Below, one piece after another: positions 17,658-27,693 of a DNA stretch of 64,000 nucleotides. Below the pieces are notes generated by a model that saw only the letters and a list, made by a program, of their open reading frames with translations, did not search any database and was not told the DNA's origin. The stretch's first letter is position 1; every line of letters starts with the position of its first letter. The DNA is taken from NCBI RefSeq assembly GCF_014197035.1, contig NZ_JACIEU010000021.1, forward strand, positions 1 to 64,000. The letters run 5' to 3'. The translations under genes and the position numbers were made by a program. The stretch is from Sphingobium scionense. Lineage in GTDB: Bacteria; Pseudomonadota; Alphaproteobacteria; Sphingomonadales; Sphingomonadaceae.

Positions 17658-18133
17658 TCAGGCCGGTCACGCCGGCGGATGATGACGCGATCTGGGCAAT
17701 CCTGGAACCAGTGCTGCGCGCTGGTGAAACCCTGGCGGTCGATCGCGCCATCAGCCGCGAAGACGCGCTTGCCCTCTGGCTGTCCCTGGACCGCACCGTC
17801 CGCATCGTCGAGGAGGATGGCACCCTGCTCGGCATCTTCTACATCCGCGCCAATCAGGCCGGCGGTGGCCGCCATGTCGCCAATGCCGGCTATGTCACCG
17901 CAGGTCACGCAACCGGACGCGGCGTTGCCCGACGCATGTGCGCCGCCTCGTTCGATCTGGCGCGCGACCTGGGTTTCAGCGCGATGCAGTATAATTTCGT
18001 GGTTTCCTCCAACAGTCGCGCGGTCGCGCTGTGGCAGGCGATGGGCTTTGCCATTGTCGGCCGCGTGCCCGGCGCCTTTGTCCATCCGGCACTGGGTCCG
18101 GTCGACACATTTGTGATGCATCGTTACCTTTGA
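17630..18133 (+). CDS. GNAT family N-acetyltransferase
   Basis: A 167-residue acetyltransferase. GYVTAGHATGRGVARRMC is the acetyl-CoA loop (motif A, R/Q-x-x-G-x-G/A), followed by YNFVVSSNSRAVALWQAMGF, the usual motif B. It resembles the RimI/L-amino-acid acetyltransferase group. The substrate is unknown. It overlaps the 3' end of mazG and is likely cotranscribed. Confidence 0.85.
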   Translation: MAAGEAGGIIRPVTPADDDAIWAILEPVLRAGETLAVDRAISREDALALWLSLDRTVRIVEEDGTLLGIFYIRANQAGGGRHVANAGYVTAGHATGRGVARRMCAASFDLARDLGFSAMQYNFVVSSNSRAVALWQAMGFAIVGRVPGAFVHPALGPVDTFVMHRYL

Positions 18134-18257
18134 CGCGCGGCTTGTGCAGCGGCATAGGGCGCGCAATCGCGACCATCGCGCATAGGGGGTATCTGGTGTC
18201 AATTTCGCTGTCCGGGCCGGCCATGGCCCCTTCCCTTCTTTTGCCTGGTTGCACACG

Positions 18258-19589
18258 ATGAACGGCTCCACCACGGGCTGGCTGGAACGCCGTTTCCAGA
18301 TCTCCGAACGCGGCAGCAGCTTGCGCACGGAAATCGTCGCCGGCATCACCACCTTCCTCACCATGGCCTATATCGTGCTGGTCAATCCGGCGATCCTGGG
18401 TGAGGCCGGCATGCCGCTGGTCGGCGTGGCCGCCGCAACCTGTTTCGCCGCCGCTTTCGCCAGCATCCTGATGGGGATGGTCGCCAATGTGCCGCTCGCG
18501 CTGGCGCCGGGCATGGGGCTCAACGCCTATTTCACCTATTCGGTGGTGCTGGGCCTCGGCATTCCCTGGCCGGTCGCGCTGGGCTGCGTCTTCCTCTCGG
18601 GCGTCGCCTTTCTGGCGCTGACCCTCGCGGGCATCCGCCAGATGATCCTGGCCGCCATTCCGCCCCATCTGCTGGCCGCAGTCGCCGGCGGCATCGGCCT
18701 CTTCATCGCGTTCATCGGCCTACGCAATGCGGGCATCGTCGTCTCCAACAGCGCCACCTCGGTCGCGCTCGGCGATCTTCGCTCGGCGCCGGTGCTGCTG
18801 ACCCTGTTCGGCCTGACGCTGATCGCCGGCCTGTCGATCCGCAAGGTGCGGGGCGCGATCCTGATCGGTATCGTTGCCACCACCCTGCTCGGCTGGCTGG
18901 TCGGCGCCCTGCATTTCACGCCGACGCCCTATGATGCGTCCGCGCTCGGCAGCACCGCCTTTCATCTCGATCTTGGCGCGGTCTTTGCCGGTAGCCACGG
19001 CATTGGCGTGCTCGAGATCATCTTCGTCTTCCTGTTCGTCGACCTGTTCGACAATCTGGGCACGTTGATGGCGGTGACCAAGCGCGCAGGCCTCGCTCGC
19101 CCCGACGGAAGCGTGCCCAACCTCAACCGCATCCTGATCGCCGACGCCGCCGCCACCATGGTCGGCGCGACCGCGGGCACCAGCACCGTCACCTCCTATG
19201 TCGAAAGCGCGGCGGGGGTCGCAGCCGGCGGCCGCACCGGCCTTACCGCCGTCGTCACCGGCATCCTGTTCCTGCTCACCATCTTCGCTGCCCCCTATGC
19301 CGGCCTGGTGCCGCTCTATGCCACCGCGCCGGCCTTGATCCTGGTCGGCAGCCTGATGATGGCGCCGTTGGTGGAAGTCAGTTGGGAAGAGCCGTTCGAG
19401 GCGGTCCCCGCCTTCCTCACCCTCGCCCTCATCCCGCTCACCTTCTCGATCGCCAATGGCATTGCCTTCGGCATCGTCGCCCATGCGATCCTGAAGCTGC
19501 TGCGCGGCGCGATGAGCCGCACCGACTGGCTGCTGTTCCTGCTCGCCATCCTGATCGTCATCCGCTTTGCCTGGGTCGCCGCTGCATGA
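18258..19589 (+). CDS. NCS2-family purine permease (AzgA-like)
   Basis: A 443-residue membrane protein with twelve or more membrane spans. The motifs GITTFLTMAYIVLVNPAIL and ANVPLALAPGMGLNAYFTY near the N-terminus, and GATAGTSTVTSYVESAAGV in the second half, are those of the AzgA/PbuG guanine-hypoxanthine-adenine permeases. The stop overlaps the start of the exported nucleosidase gene, so substrate release and uptake look coupled. An in-frame TTG at 18249 is less likely than the ATG. Confidence 0.92.
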   Translation: MNGSTTGWLERRFQISERGSSLRTEIVAGITTFLTMAYIVLVNPAILGEAGMPLVGVAAATCFAAAFASILMGMVANVPLALAPGMGLNAYFTYSVVLGLGIPWPVALGCVFLSGVAFLALTLAGIRQMILAAIPPHLLAAVAGGIGLFIAFIGLRNAGIVVSNSATSVALGDLRSAPVLLTLFGLTLIAGLSIRKVRGAILIGIVATTLLGWLVGALHFTPTPYDASALGSTAFHLDLGAVFAGSHGIGVLEIIFVFLFVDLFDNLGTLMAVTKRAGLARPDGSVPNLNRILIADAAATMVGATAGTSTVTSYVESAAGVAAGGRTGLTAVVTGILFLLTIFAAPYAGLVPLYATAPALILVGSLMMAPLVEVSWEEPFEAVPAFLTLALIPLTFSIANGIAFGIVAHAILKLLRGAMSRTDWLLFLLAILIVIRFAWVAAA

Positions 19590-20491
19590 AATTTCTCCTC
19601 GTCCTTGTCGGCCTGCTGACCGCCGCGCCCGCCCTCGCCCAAAAGCTGGACGACCAGCCCCGCACCGCGATCATGACGGCATTCCCGCCCGAACATGCGG
19701 CGCTCGTCGGCCGTATCGAGCAGCCCCGCACGGTGCGCGTCAATGGCGTGCCGGTGACACTCGGCCAGATGGGCGGAAAGCCCGTGCTGCTGGTCGAAAG
19801 TGGCGTCAGCATGGTCAATGCCGCCATGACCACTCAATGGCTGGTCGATCGCTTTGCGGTGAAGCGCATCCTCTTTTCCGGCATTGCGGGCGGGATCGAT
19901 CCGTCGCTGCATATCGGCGATGTCGTCGTCGCGGCCGATTGGGGCCAGTTCATGGAAAGTACGATCGCGCGCGAGGCGCCGGGCGGCTATGCGCCGATCT
20001 TCCGCACGCCGGGCAATGACCTGCCCAATTATGGCATGATCTTCCCGCGCGATGTGGAAGCCGGCAACGATGTCGAGGCCAAGAGCTGGCACCGCACTTT
20101 CCCGGCCGACCCTGCCCTGCTTGCTATCGCCCGCGCCCTTTCCTCGTCGGAAAGCTTGGCCCGCTGCGCCGATGCGACCGCCGCCAAATGCCTGCCTCAC
20201 CAACCCAGCCTGCATGTCGGCGGTCGCGGTATCAGCGGTCCCGCCTTCATGGATAATGCCGCCTATCGCCAATATCTGTTCGCCACCTTCCAGGCGCAGG
20301 TGCTGGACATGGAAAGCGCTGCCGTGGCGCAGGTTGCCTATGCCAACCGCGTCCCCTTCCTCGCCTTCCGCAGCTTGTCGGATCTGGCGGGCGGCGATGC
20401 GGAACAGAACCAGATGAGCGCCTTCATGGCGCTCGCCTCGGCCAACTCCGCGCGCGTGGTGCAGGATTTCGTGGCGCGACTGCCCGATTAA
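19586..20491 (+). CDS. Exported purine nucleoside phosphorylase / MTA-SAH nucleosidase family protein
   Basis: A 301-residue protein with a clear signal peptide (MKFLLVLVGLLTAAPALAQ). The mature part has the MTAN/PNP fold signatures: ILFSGIAGGID, HIGDVVVAADW and VLDMESAAVAQVAY, the last carrying the ribose-binding Met-Glu. An insertion with two cysteines around SLARCADATAAKCLP is consistent with a periplasmic disulfide. The start is ATGA-coupled to the upstream purine permease, so it probably frees bases from nucleosides in the periplasm for import. The exact substrate is inference. Confidence 0.83.
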   Translation: MKFLLVLVGLLTAAPALAQKLDDQPRTAIMTAFPPEHAALVGRIEQPRTVRVNGVPVTLGQMGGKPVLLVESGVSMVNAAMTTQWLVDRFAVKRILFSGIAGGIDPSLHIGDVVVAADWGQFMESTIAREAPGGYAPIFRTPGNDLPNYGMIFPRDVEAGNDVEAKSWHRTFPADPALLAIARALSSSESLARCADATAAKCLPHQPSLHVGGRGISGPAFMDNAAYRQYLFATFQAQVLDMESAAVAQVAYANRVPFLAFRSLSDLAGGDAEQNQMSAFMALASANSARVVQDFVARLPD

Positions 20492-21819
20492 CGGTCGCGC
20501 TTCAGGAAGCGGGCGAGGCCGGAGTCGGACAGGCGGACATCCACCTGTATTTCCGCCTCGCTCGGCCGGGTCGCCAGCACCTCGCCATGCTCATGCAGCC
20601 AGGCGAGGGCCGCCCCATCGGCGATCGGCAACCGCAGGCTGTGGACCCGGGCACCGCGCGTCAGCCGGCTGCTGATCGCCCGCTGCAACCCGTCGACCCC
20701 CTCGCCGGTCAATGCCGAGATGATGACGACATCATCATGACGCGCCGCAATCTCGCGCGCCTGCGCGGCATTCTCCGCGTCGAGCAGGTCCAGCTTGTTC
20801 CATGCCTCGATGATCGGTGGTGGATCGGCCTCGCCTTCGCCGCGCTCCAGCGCCCCTTCGCCAGCGACGCCCAATTCGCTCAGCACATCCAGCACATCGT
20901 CGCGCTGCGCCTCGGTATCGGGATGGGCGATGTCGCGGACATGGACGATGATGTCGGCCGACAGCACTTCCTCCAGCGTCGCGCGGAAAGCCGCGATCAA
21001 CTGGGTCGGAAGATCGGACACGAAACCCACCGTGTCGGACAGGATCGCCTTGTCGAGGCCCGGCAACACGATCTGCCGCATGGTCGGGTCCAGTGTCGCG
21101 AACAGCAGATCCTCTGCCATCACTTCCGCGCCGGTCAGGCGGTTGAACAGGGTAGACTTGCCGGCATTGGTATAGCCGACAAGGGCAATCACCGGCCAGG
21201 GCGCGCGCTGGCGCCGGGCACGATGCAGGCCGCGCGTTTTGGTCACCTGATCCAATTCGCGCCGGATTTTGGCCATGCGGTCGCGGATCATGCGCCGGTC
21301 CGCCTCGATCTGGGTTTCGCCCGGACCGCCCAGGAAGCCGAAGCCGCCGCGCTGGCGCTCAAGATGGGTCCAACTGCGCACCAGGCGCCCGGCCTGATAG
21401 TCGAGATGGGCGAGTTCGACCTGCAACCGCCCCTCGTTGGTGGCGGCGCGCTCGCCGAAAATTTCCAGAATAAGCCCGGTCCGGTCGATGACCTTGGCGC
21501 CGGTTCCCTTTTCCAGATTGCTCTGTTGCACCGGGGTCAACGCATTGTCGACGATGACCAGCTCGGCCTCTTCCTGTGTCACCAGCGTGGCGATCTGGTC
21601 GACCTGGCCGCTGCCGAACAGGGTGGCGGGCTTGCGGTCGCGCACGCGAAAGCTCTGGGCGGCGCGCACATCGATGCCGATGGCCAGCGCCAGGCCGCGC
21701 GCTTCCTCCAGCCGGGCATCGCTGTCGCGGCGGTCACCGCCATGGGTTTCGGCATGCACGACGACGGCGCGCGCACCGCGCGCCACTTCGTCCTCGGAGT
21801 CGCGATTGAATATGGCCAT
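20488..21819 (-). CDS. hflX: GTPase HflX
   Basis: A 443-residue ribosome-associated GTPase. N-terminal HflX domain (LALAIGIDVRAAQSFRVR, FGSGQVDQIA), the glycine-rich GFGFLGGPGETQIEADRR, then the G domain with G1 LVGYTNAGKSTLFN, G3 LSDTVGFVSDLP and G4 NKLD. It is last in the dusB-ntrBC-ntrYX-hfq-hflX series, 75 bases behind hfq. It meets the nucleosidase gene tail to tail with a four-base overlap. Confidence 0.94.
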   Translation of the reverse strand: MAIFNRDSEDEVARGARAVVVHAETHGGDRRDSDARLEEARGLALAIGIDVRAAQSFRVRDRKPATLFGSGQVDQIATLVTQEEAELVIVDNALTPVQQSNLEKGTGAKVIDRTGLILEIFGERAATNEGRLQVELAHLDYQAGRLVRSWTHLERQRGGFGFLGGPGETQIEADRRMIRDRMAKIRRELDQVTKTRGLHRARRQRAPWPVIALVGYTNAGKSTLFNRLTGAEVMAEDLLFATLDPTMRQIVLPGLDKAILSDTVGFVSDLPTQLIAAFRATLEEVLSADIIVHVRDIAHPDTEAQRDDVLDVLSELGVAGEGALERGEGEADPPPIIEAWNKLDLLDAENAAQAREIAARHDDVVIISALTGEGVDGLQRAISSRLTRGARVHSLRLPIADGAALAWLHEHGEVLATRPSEAEIQVDVRLSDSGLARFLKRDR

Positions 21820-21894
21820 GTCAGCTTAGAGCATCTGGCCGCGCTCCGGTCTACCCGCGCGGATCGGCGGGAAGACCGGATGCGGCGTGGACGA

Positions 21895-22377
21895 TCAGTC
21901 GTCCTGCTCGTTCTCGCCCGACAGGTCGAGCGCGTGGAGCGGTTGCACGGTCGAAATGGCGTGCTTGTAAACGAGTTGCACCATGCCGTCGCGTTCGAGC
22001 AGCATGCAGAACAGGTCGAAGGCGGCGATTTCACCCTGGAGCATCACGCCGTTCACCAGGAACATGGTGACCGGGCTACCCGACTTGCGAACCGCGCTCA
22101 GGAAGATTTCCTGCAGCAGGCGGGGCTTGCCGTTACCGTCGCTCGCCTTGCGCAGATCGGTCAGGTCCATCGACTGGGCCGGCATGACCGTCGAAATGGC
22201 ATGCTTGTAGACCAGTTGCGACTGACCGTCCCGGCGCAGCAGCACGGAAAAATTGTCGAACCAGGTGATGATGCCCTGCAACTTGACGCCCTTGACCAGG
22301 AACATGGTCACGGGGGTCTTGGACTTGCGCAGGCTGTTGAGGAAAATATCCTGAAGGTTGTTCACTTTGTCGGCCAT
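21895..22377 (-). CDS. hfq: RNA chaperone Hfq, two Hfq domains in one chain
   Basis: A 160-residue protein, about twice the normal length, made of two Sm-like Hfq cores. Domain one (residues about 5-70) has [24 protein letters not shown] and LVYKHAIST; domain two (about 86-150) has [24 protein letters not shown] and LVYKHAIST. Both YKHA Sm2 motifs (57-60 and 137-140) are intact. The two differ at variable surface positions (ITWFDNFSV versus IAAFDLFCM). A hexamer-like ring would need three chains. It lies between ntrX and hflX, the normal hfq place in alphaproteobacteria. Confidence 0.96.
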   Translation of the reverse strand: MADKVNNLQDIFLNSLRKSKTPVTMFLVKGVKLQGIITWFDNFSVLLRRDGQSQLVYKHAISTVMPAQSMDLTDLRKASDGNGKPRLLQEIFLSAVRKSGSPVTMFLVNGVMLQGEIAAFDLFCMLLERDGMVQLVYKHAISTVQPLHALDLSGENEQDD

Positions 22378-22533
22378 GGTCGTTGCCAGTCCTTTATTGG
22401 CGGGACGTTACCCGCTCTCGCACCTCTGGGCGGAGGTGTCTTGCCTGCCCCCGCTTGTCGAGGGCAAGGCAATTCTACCGCAATTGCGAAGGGGCGTCCA
22501 TGCCTGACATCGCCATCGGGAATTTCCCTAGCG

Positions 22534-23907
22534 TCAGCTATCCTTTCCGTCCGTGATCCCCAGCAGCTTCAGTTTGCGGTGCAGCGCAGAGCGCTCCATG
22601 CCGATGAAGGTCGCCGTGCGCGAGATATTGCCGGAAAAGCGGCGGATCTGGATGCGCAGATATTCCCGCTCGAAACTTTCTCGGGCTTCGCGCAGCGGCG
22701 CGCCCATGATGGCGGACTGGCCGATTCCATCGCCGCCGCCACCGCTGGTGAGTTCAGCCGGCAACATGTCCAGTTCGATCCGGCCGATCCGATCGCCCGG
22801 CGCCAGAATCATCGTCCGCTCGATCACGTTGCGCAACTGGCGGACATTGCCCGGCCATTCATTGGCCTGCAAGGCCGCCATGGCGTCGCTGGCCATCTCT
22901 GGCGGACTGACCCTGCGGTCGGCAGCAAAACGGGCCAGATAATGCTCGACCAGCGGCGGAATATCGTCCCGTCGCTCGGACAGCGGCGGAATCTGCAGCG
23001 GCACGACGTTCAGGCGATAGAATAGATCTTCGCGGAAACGCCGTTCCTCGATTTCCACCGACAGATTACGCGCGGTCGAAGAGATGACGCGCACATCGAC
23101 CTTCACCTGTCGCTGGCCACCGACACGGGTAAAGCTCTGATCGGTCAGCACGCGCAGGATCTTGCCTTGGGTGGTCACCGGCATGTCGGCGATCTCGTCG
23201 AGATAGAGCGTCCCCCCATGCGCCTGTTCCAGATAGCCGGGACGCACGAGACCGCTGGGATCCTCGACACCGAACAGCTCTTCCTCGACCCGATCGGGAT
23301 CCATGCGGGCTGCTGCAACGATGATGAACGGCGCATCGGTGCGACCGCTCCAGCTATGGAGCATGCGGGCGGCGACCTCCTTGCCAACGCCGGCCGCGCC
23401 GGAAATCAGCACACGGCTGCCGGTGCCGGCCACCTTCTTGATCGTTGCCCGGACACCGTTGATCGAGGCCGAGGTGCCGGTCAGTTCGTCATCCTGACCA
23501 AAGCGCGCGCGCAGCGTCTGGTTCTCGCGCCGCAACCGTTCGGTCTCGGTCGCGCGGGCGACCAGGTGCAGCAGCCGATCGGCCTCGAATGGCTTTTCGA
23601 TGAAATCGGCCGCTCCCTTGCGGATTGCGGCGACGGCCGTGTCGATATTGCCATGGCCCGAGATCATGAGAACCGGGATCGTCGGGTCGCGCCGCTTGAT
23701 TTCCTCCAGCAGTTCCAGGCCGTCGAGCTTGGAGCCCTGCAACCACACATCGAGCAACACCAGCGACGGGCGCCGGCTGTCCAGCGCATCGATCGCGCTG
23801 TCGCTATTGGCGGCCGTGCGGGTCGAAAAACCTTCGTCCTCCAGCACGCCTGCCACCAGATCGCGAATGTCCTCTTCGTCGTCGACAATCAGAATATCAA
23901 GCGCCAT
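22534..23907 (-). CDS. ntrX: Nitrogen-regulation response regulator NtrX
   Basis: A 457-residue response regulator. Receiver domain with phospho-acceptor Asp in LVLLDVWLQGSKLDG, AAA+ domain with ISGAAGVGKE and LYLDEIADMP, and a C-terminal Fis-type helix-turn-helix (RTATFIGMERSALHRKLKLL). The sigma-54 contact motif GAFTGA is missing (the region reads ELFGVEDPSGLVRPGYLE), as expected for NtrX, so it should not activate sigma-54 promoters as NtrC does. It overlaps ntrY by 11 bases. Confidence 0.94.
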   Translation of the reverse strand: MALDILIVDDEEDIRDLVAGVLEDEGFSTRTAANSDSAIDALDSRRPSLVLLDVWLQGSKLDGLELLEEIKRRDPTIPVLMISGHGNIDTAVAAIRKGAADFIEKPFEADRLLHLVARATETERLRRENQTLRARFGQDDELTGTSASINGVRATIKKVAGTGSRVLISGAAGVGKEVAARMLHSWSGRTDAPFIIVAAARMDPDRVEEELFGVEDPSGLVRPGYLEQAHGGTLYLDEIADMPVTTQGKILRVLTDQSFTRVGGQRQVKVDVRVISSTARNLSVEIEERRFREDLFYRLNVVPLQIPPLSERRDDIPPLVEHYLARFAADRRVSPPEMASDAMAALQANEWPGNVRQLRNVIERTMILAPGDRIGRIELDMLPAELTSGGGGDGIGQSAIMGAPLREARESFEREYLRIQIRRFSGNISRTATFIGMERSALHRKLKLLGITDGKDS

Positions 23908-26152
23908 TGGCCATCACTTTTCCTTTGGGCAGGGCAACCACCTGCCCCTCTTCTAGTTTTTCCAGGGCTGTGACGGAGAAGCGCAACGTCACCCGCGCAC
24001 CCCCGCCTTCCGCATCATCGAAACGGATTTCACCCATATGTTCTTCGACAATCTTCTTGACGATAGCCAAGCCTAAACCCGTCCCCTTCGACCGCGTGGT
24101 CATATAGGGTTCCAGGATGCGCTCGCGCTCGGGCGGCAGGCCGATGCCATCGTCGCGAACCTCGATCACCAGCGCGCCCTCGACCTGATGCAGGTGCATG
24201 CGGATATTGCCACGCACATTGCCTTCTTCGGGCGCGGGCTTCGGCTCGATCGCTTCGACGGCATTTTTGACGATATTGGTCAACGCCTGCCCAAGCTGAC
24301 GCCGATCGCAGACCATTTCCATGTCGCCGTCATCAGCCTCGAATGCGAAGCGAATGTCGGGATGGGCCACCTCGTGGAGGAACAGGGCGTGGCGGGCAAT
24401 ATCGCCCAGCGCCTCGCGCCGAAACACGGGTTTGGGCATGCGCGCAAAGGAGGAAAATTCGTCGACGATACGGCGCAGGTCTCCCACCTGGCGGACGATC
24501 GTACCGGTCAGCCGCGCAAAGGTCGGCTTGTCGCTCGTCACTTCCTCGCCATAGCGGCGCTGCAACCGTTCGGCGGCCAGCTGGATCGGCGTCAGCGGAT
24601 TCTTGATCTCATGCGCGATGCGCCGTGCCACGTCCGACCAGGCCGCACGGCGCTGATCCGACAATTGCTGGGTGATGTCATCGAACGTCAGAATATGACC
24701 GGACACATCTTCGGACACCTTGACCGCCAGCGTGCGCAAGTCCCCCTGCGCACGGACCTGCACGATGCCGGCATCATCCTGCGATGCCACCAGATCCGCC
24801 AGTTCGGCCGAAATCTCGGCCAGCGGCCGTCCGACCGGATCATCACCTTCGCGCACCAGAATTGCGGCGGCCGAGCTGTTCAGCAACTGGATCACGCCAC
24901 CCCGGTCGACCGACAGCACGCCGGCACTCACGCCCGACAGGATCGCCTCGATAAAGGCGCGCCGTTCATCGAGCTGGCTGTTCGCTGCGACCAAGGCCCC
25001 CGTCTGAGCCTCCAGACGTTGGGTCATGCGGTTGAAGGCTGACGCGAGCGTGCCGATCTCATCCCGGCTCGCCGGGCTGGTGACGCGGGCCGACAGGTCG
25101 CCGGCCGTAATCCTGCGCGCGGCCGTGACCAGTTCGTTCACCGGCCTGACCATCCAGTCGGCCACGGCCAGCGCAATATAGACCGCAATGCCGACCAGCA
25201 GCAGCGAGCCTACGAACAGCAGCAGATTGAACCGCAATTGCAGCGCGCGCGACTGGGCAGCGAACAGGTCATAATCGCCCAGCACCTTCTGCGCCCGTTC
25301 CACATTGGAGAAGGAGGAACTGCCGGCGTTGCGGGTCGCGTAAAGATAGATTTTGGAATTTGGATAGAGCAGCGTCACGGCCTCGATCTGGTTGGGCTTG
25401 GCCGCCACCACCACATCTTCACCGGAAGCAAGGCGCTTCATCACCTCGGCCGACAACATTTCCGACGCCGGCCGGCTTTCGGGATCGACCGTCGCCGCAG
25501 TCCGCGCCACGCCGTCCTTGCCAATCTCGATGATCGCCGATCTGTTGAGCTTTCGCGTCACCACCTGATAGATATAGCCCTCGGCAAAGCGGGGGCTCGA
25601 AACGCTCGACTGGCCCAGATAGTCGCGCAGATCGCTCGCCATGGTCAGCGTCTCGTCGCGGACCTCGCGCAAATTCTGCTCATAATAGCCGCGCGCCAGG
25701 TCGCTGGCATTTTGCAACATGCCGCGCGCGCTGTCCGAAAACCAGAATTGCACGCCATATTGGAACAGCAGCGAGGCGAAGATGACGACCAGCAGCATCG
25801 GCACGCTGGCCACGACCGAGAAGATCGCCACCAGCCGGACATGGAGCTGGCCATCGCTGCCGATCGCCGACTTGGCAGCCCGGCGCTTGGCCACACGACG
25901 CCCCAGCAGCATCAGCAGCGCGATCGCGGGCACCAGATTGGCAACCAGCAGCAGCGCCACGATCGGCGGAGTCAGCAGCGTATAGGACTGGTCCTGGCCC
26001 GAGAGCAGGCCATAGGTCAGGCCGGCAGTGCCGAGGAACAAGATAAGCGTGACAATTTCGAGTGCAGCCGCCAACCGGCCGTTGCGCAGATAAGGCCGGA
26101 CCAACCTCGCCCACGCCGGCCCCCGTCGGGGGATTGTCACCGCACCAGTCAT
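23897..26152 (-). CDS. ntrY: Sensor histidine kinase NtrY
   Basis: A membrane kinase of about 751 residues, partner of NtrX. Several N-terminal membrane spans, a periplasmic/extracytoplasmic region, a fourth span leading into a HAMP domain (ITAGDLSARV), a PAS domain, then HisKA with [21 protein letters not shown] and HATPase with DGIGLPPER and GTGLGLAIVKKI. ATG 26152 is used; an in-frame ATG at 26191 would add 13 residues. It follows ntrC after about 98 bases. Confidence 0.93.
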   Translation of the reverse strand: MTGAVTIPRRGPAWARLVRPYLRNGRLAAALEIVTLILFLGTAGLTYGLLSGQDQSYTLLTPPIVALLLVANLVPAIALLMLLGRRVAKRRAAKSAIGSDGQLHVRLVAIFSVVASVPMLLVVIFASLLFQYGVQFWFSDSARGMLQNASDLARGYYEQNLREVRDETLTMASDLRDYLGQSSVSSPRFAEGYIYQVVTRKLNRSAIIEIGKDGVARTAATVDPESRPASEMLSAEVMKRLASGEDVVVAAKPNQIEAVTLLYPNSKIYLYATRNAGSSSFSNVERAQKVLGDYDLFAAQSRALQLRFNLLLFVGSLLLVGIAVYIALAVADWMVRPVNELVTAARRITAGDLSARVTSPASRDEIGTLASAFNRMTQRLEAQTGALVAANSQLDERRAFIEAILSGVSAGVLSVDRGGVIQLLNSSAAAILVREGDDPVGRPLAEISAELADLVASQDDAGIVQVRAQGDLRTLAVKVSEDVSGHILTFDDITQQLSDQRRAAWSDVARRIAHEIKNPLTPIQLAAERLQRRYGEEVTSDKPTFARLTGTIVRQVGDLRRIVDEFSSFARMPKPVFRREALGDIARHALFLHEVAHPDIRFAFEADDGDMEMVCDRRQLGQALTNIVKNAVEAIEPKPAPEEGNVRGNIRMHLHQVEGALVIEVRDDGIGLPPERERILEPYMTTRSKGTGLGLAIVKKIVEEHMGEIRFDDAEGGGARVTLRFSVTALEKLEEGQVVALPKGKVMANGA

Positions 26153-26250
26153 AGTGGCTTCGTTACAACAATGCCGTGCCCGATCAAACACAGTTTTTAC
26201 ATAAAACCATGTCGCTGGTCGATGCGATTGGGCGCTTCGTCCCGCGGCCT

Positions 26251-27693
26251 CTAATCGCTCAGCCGCAGTTGCAGCGGATCGAGGCCGTAATCGGTGAGCT
26301 TCTTGCGCAGCGTATTGCGATTGATGCCGAGCAGGCCGGCAGCGCGGATCTGGTTGCCATCGACGCTGGCCAGCGTTTCCTGCAACAGGATCGGCTCGAT
26401 CACCGCGAGCAGATTGTCATGCAGGTTGGGATCGGCCTGACCAAGGCCCACGCCAAGCTGTCGCTTGGTCCATTCCCTTACAGCTTGCGCCAGTTGGCCT
26501 GCCGGCGCGGCATGATCGGCGGGCATCGCGTCAAGCGGGAGCGCATGGCGCAACATATCCGCCGCGATCACATTCTCCCGGCTTAATACGGCCAGGCGCT
26601 GCATGATATTCTGGAGCTCGCGGACATTGCCCGGCCAATGATAGGCCATCAGCAATTGCGCCGCGTCGTCGGACAAGGCCTTGCGCGGCAATCCGTCCTG
26701 CGCGGCCCGATCCAGGAAATGGCGCGCCAGCAGGATCACGTCCTCGCGCCGCTCGCGCAGCGGCGGCAGCGATACCGGTACGACATTGAGCCGATAATAG
26801 AGATCCTGCCGGAACCGGTTCTCCTCGATCAACCGGGGCAATTCCTTGTTGGTGGCCGCGATGATGCGGACATCCACACGCACCGGCTTGGATCCGCCAA
26901 CCGTGGTCACTTCGCCTGACTGGAGCACGCGAAGCAGCCGCGTCTGCGCCTCCATCGGCATGTCGCCAATCTCGTCCAGGAACAAGGTGCCTCCCTGCGC
27001 CTGCTCGAACTTGCCCGCCGTGCGCGCATGGGCGCCGGTAAAGGCTCCCTTTTCATAGCCGAACAGTTCCGCTTCGATCAGTTCGCGGGGAATTGCGGCC
27101 ATGTTGATCGCAACAAAGGGGCGGGTGCGCCGTTGGCCCAGGCTATGGATCGCCTCCGCCACCAGTTCCTTGCCGGTGCCCGACTCACCCAGCACCAATA
27201 TGCTGAGATCATTGGATAGAACCCGGGCGATGGTGCGATACACTTCCTGCATCGCCGGCGAACGACCGACAAGCGGCAGGCCGTCATGGGGCAGCCCAGG
27301 CTCGGCGGCATCCGCCCCGCCTGTTCGGTGCCCCAAAGCATCAGCAACGGCGCGCGTCAATTCATTGAGATCGAAGGGTTTTGGCAGATATTCGAACGCC
27401 CCCTTCTCGGTCGCCCGGATCGCGGTGTTCAGGGTATTCTGCGCGGAAAGAATGATAACATTCAGATCCGGTTTGCGCTCGATAATCTCCGCGACGCCGT
27501 CCAAGCCATCGCCATCCGGCAACATGACGTCGGTAATCAGAATATCCGGAGAGAAACTCTCCATCAGCGCTGTCCGTTCACGAATGGACCCGGCGATCTT
27601 CACCTTATGCCCCTGACGTCGCAGTGCTTCGCCGACCACCACACAGATGGCGGGATCATCATCAACAACCAGGACCGCGCCCGTCACCGCCAT
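26251..27693 (-). CDS. ntrC: Nitrogen-regulation response regulator NtrC
   Basis: A 480-residue sigma-54 activator: receiver domain (ILITDVMLPDGDG), AAA+ domain with GESGTGKELVAEAIH, the sigma-54 contact motif in ELFGYEKGAFTGAHART and LFLDEIGDMP, and the C-terminal Fis-type DNA-binding domain (RAAGLLGINRNTLRKKL). It controls nitrogen-assimilation genes when phosphorylated by NtrB. The start abuts the ntrB stop (TGATG overlap). Confidence 0.95.
   Translation of the reverse strand: MAVTGAVLVVDDDPAICVVVGEALRRQGHKVKIAGSIRERTALMESFSPDILITDVMLPDGDGLDGVAEIIERKPDLNVIILSAQNTLNTAIRATEKGAFEYLPKPFDLNELTRAVADALGHRTGGADAAEPGLPHDGLPLVGRSPAMQEVYRTIARVLSNDLSILVLGESGTGKELVAEAIHSLGQRRTRPFVAINMAAIPRELIEAELFGYEKGAFTGAHARTAGKFEQAQGGTLFLDEIGDMPMEAQTRLLRVLQSGEVTTVGGSKPVRVDVRIIAATNKELPRLIEENRFRQDLYYRLNVVPVSLPPLRERREDVILLARHFLDRAAQDGLPRKALSDDAAQLLMAYHWPGNVRELQNIMQRLAVLSRENVIAADMLRHALPLDAMPADHAAPAGQLAQAVREWTKRQLGVGLGQADPNLHDNLLAVIEPILLQETLASVDGNQIRAAGLLGINRNTLRKKLTDYGLDPLQLRLSD

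Noticed and set aside
20587-23025. Plus-strand frame of 812 codons
   Set aside because: It runs antisense across hflX, hfq and ntrX, all of which have clear family motifs; it is His/Gln/Arg-rich, as antisense of high-GC genes is.
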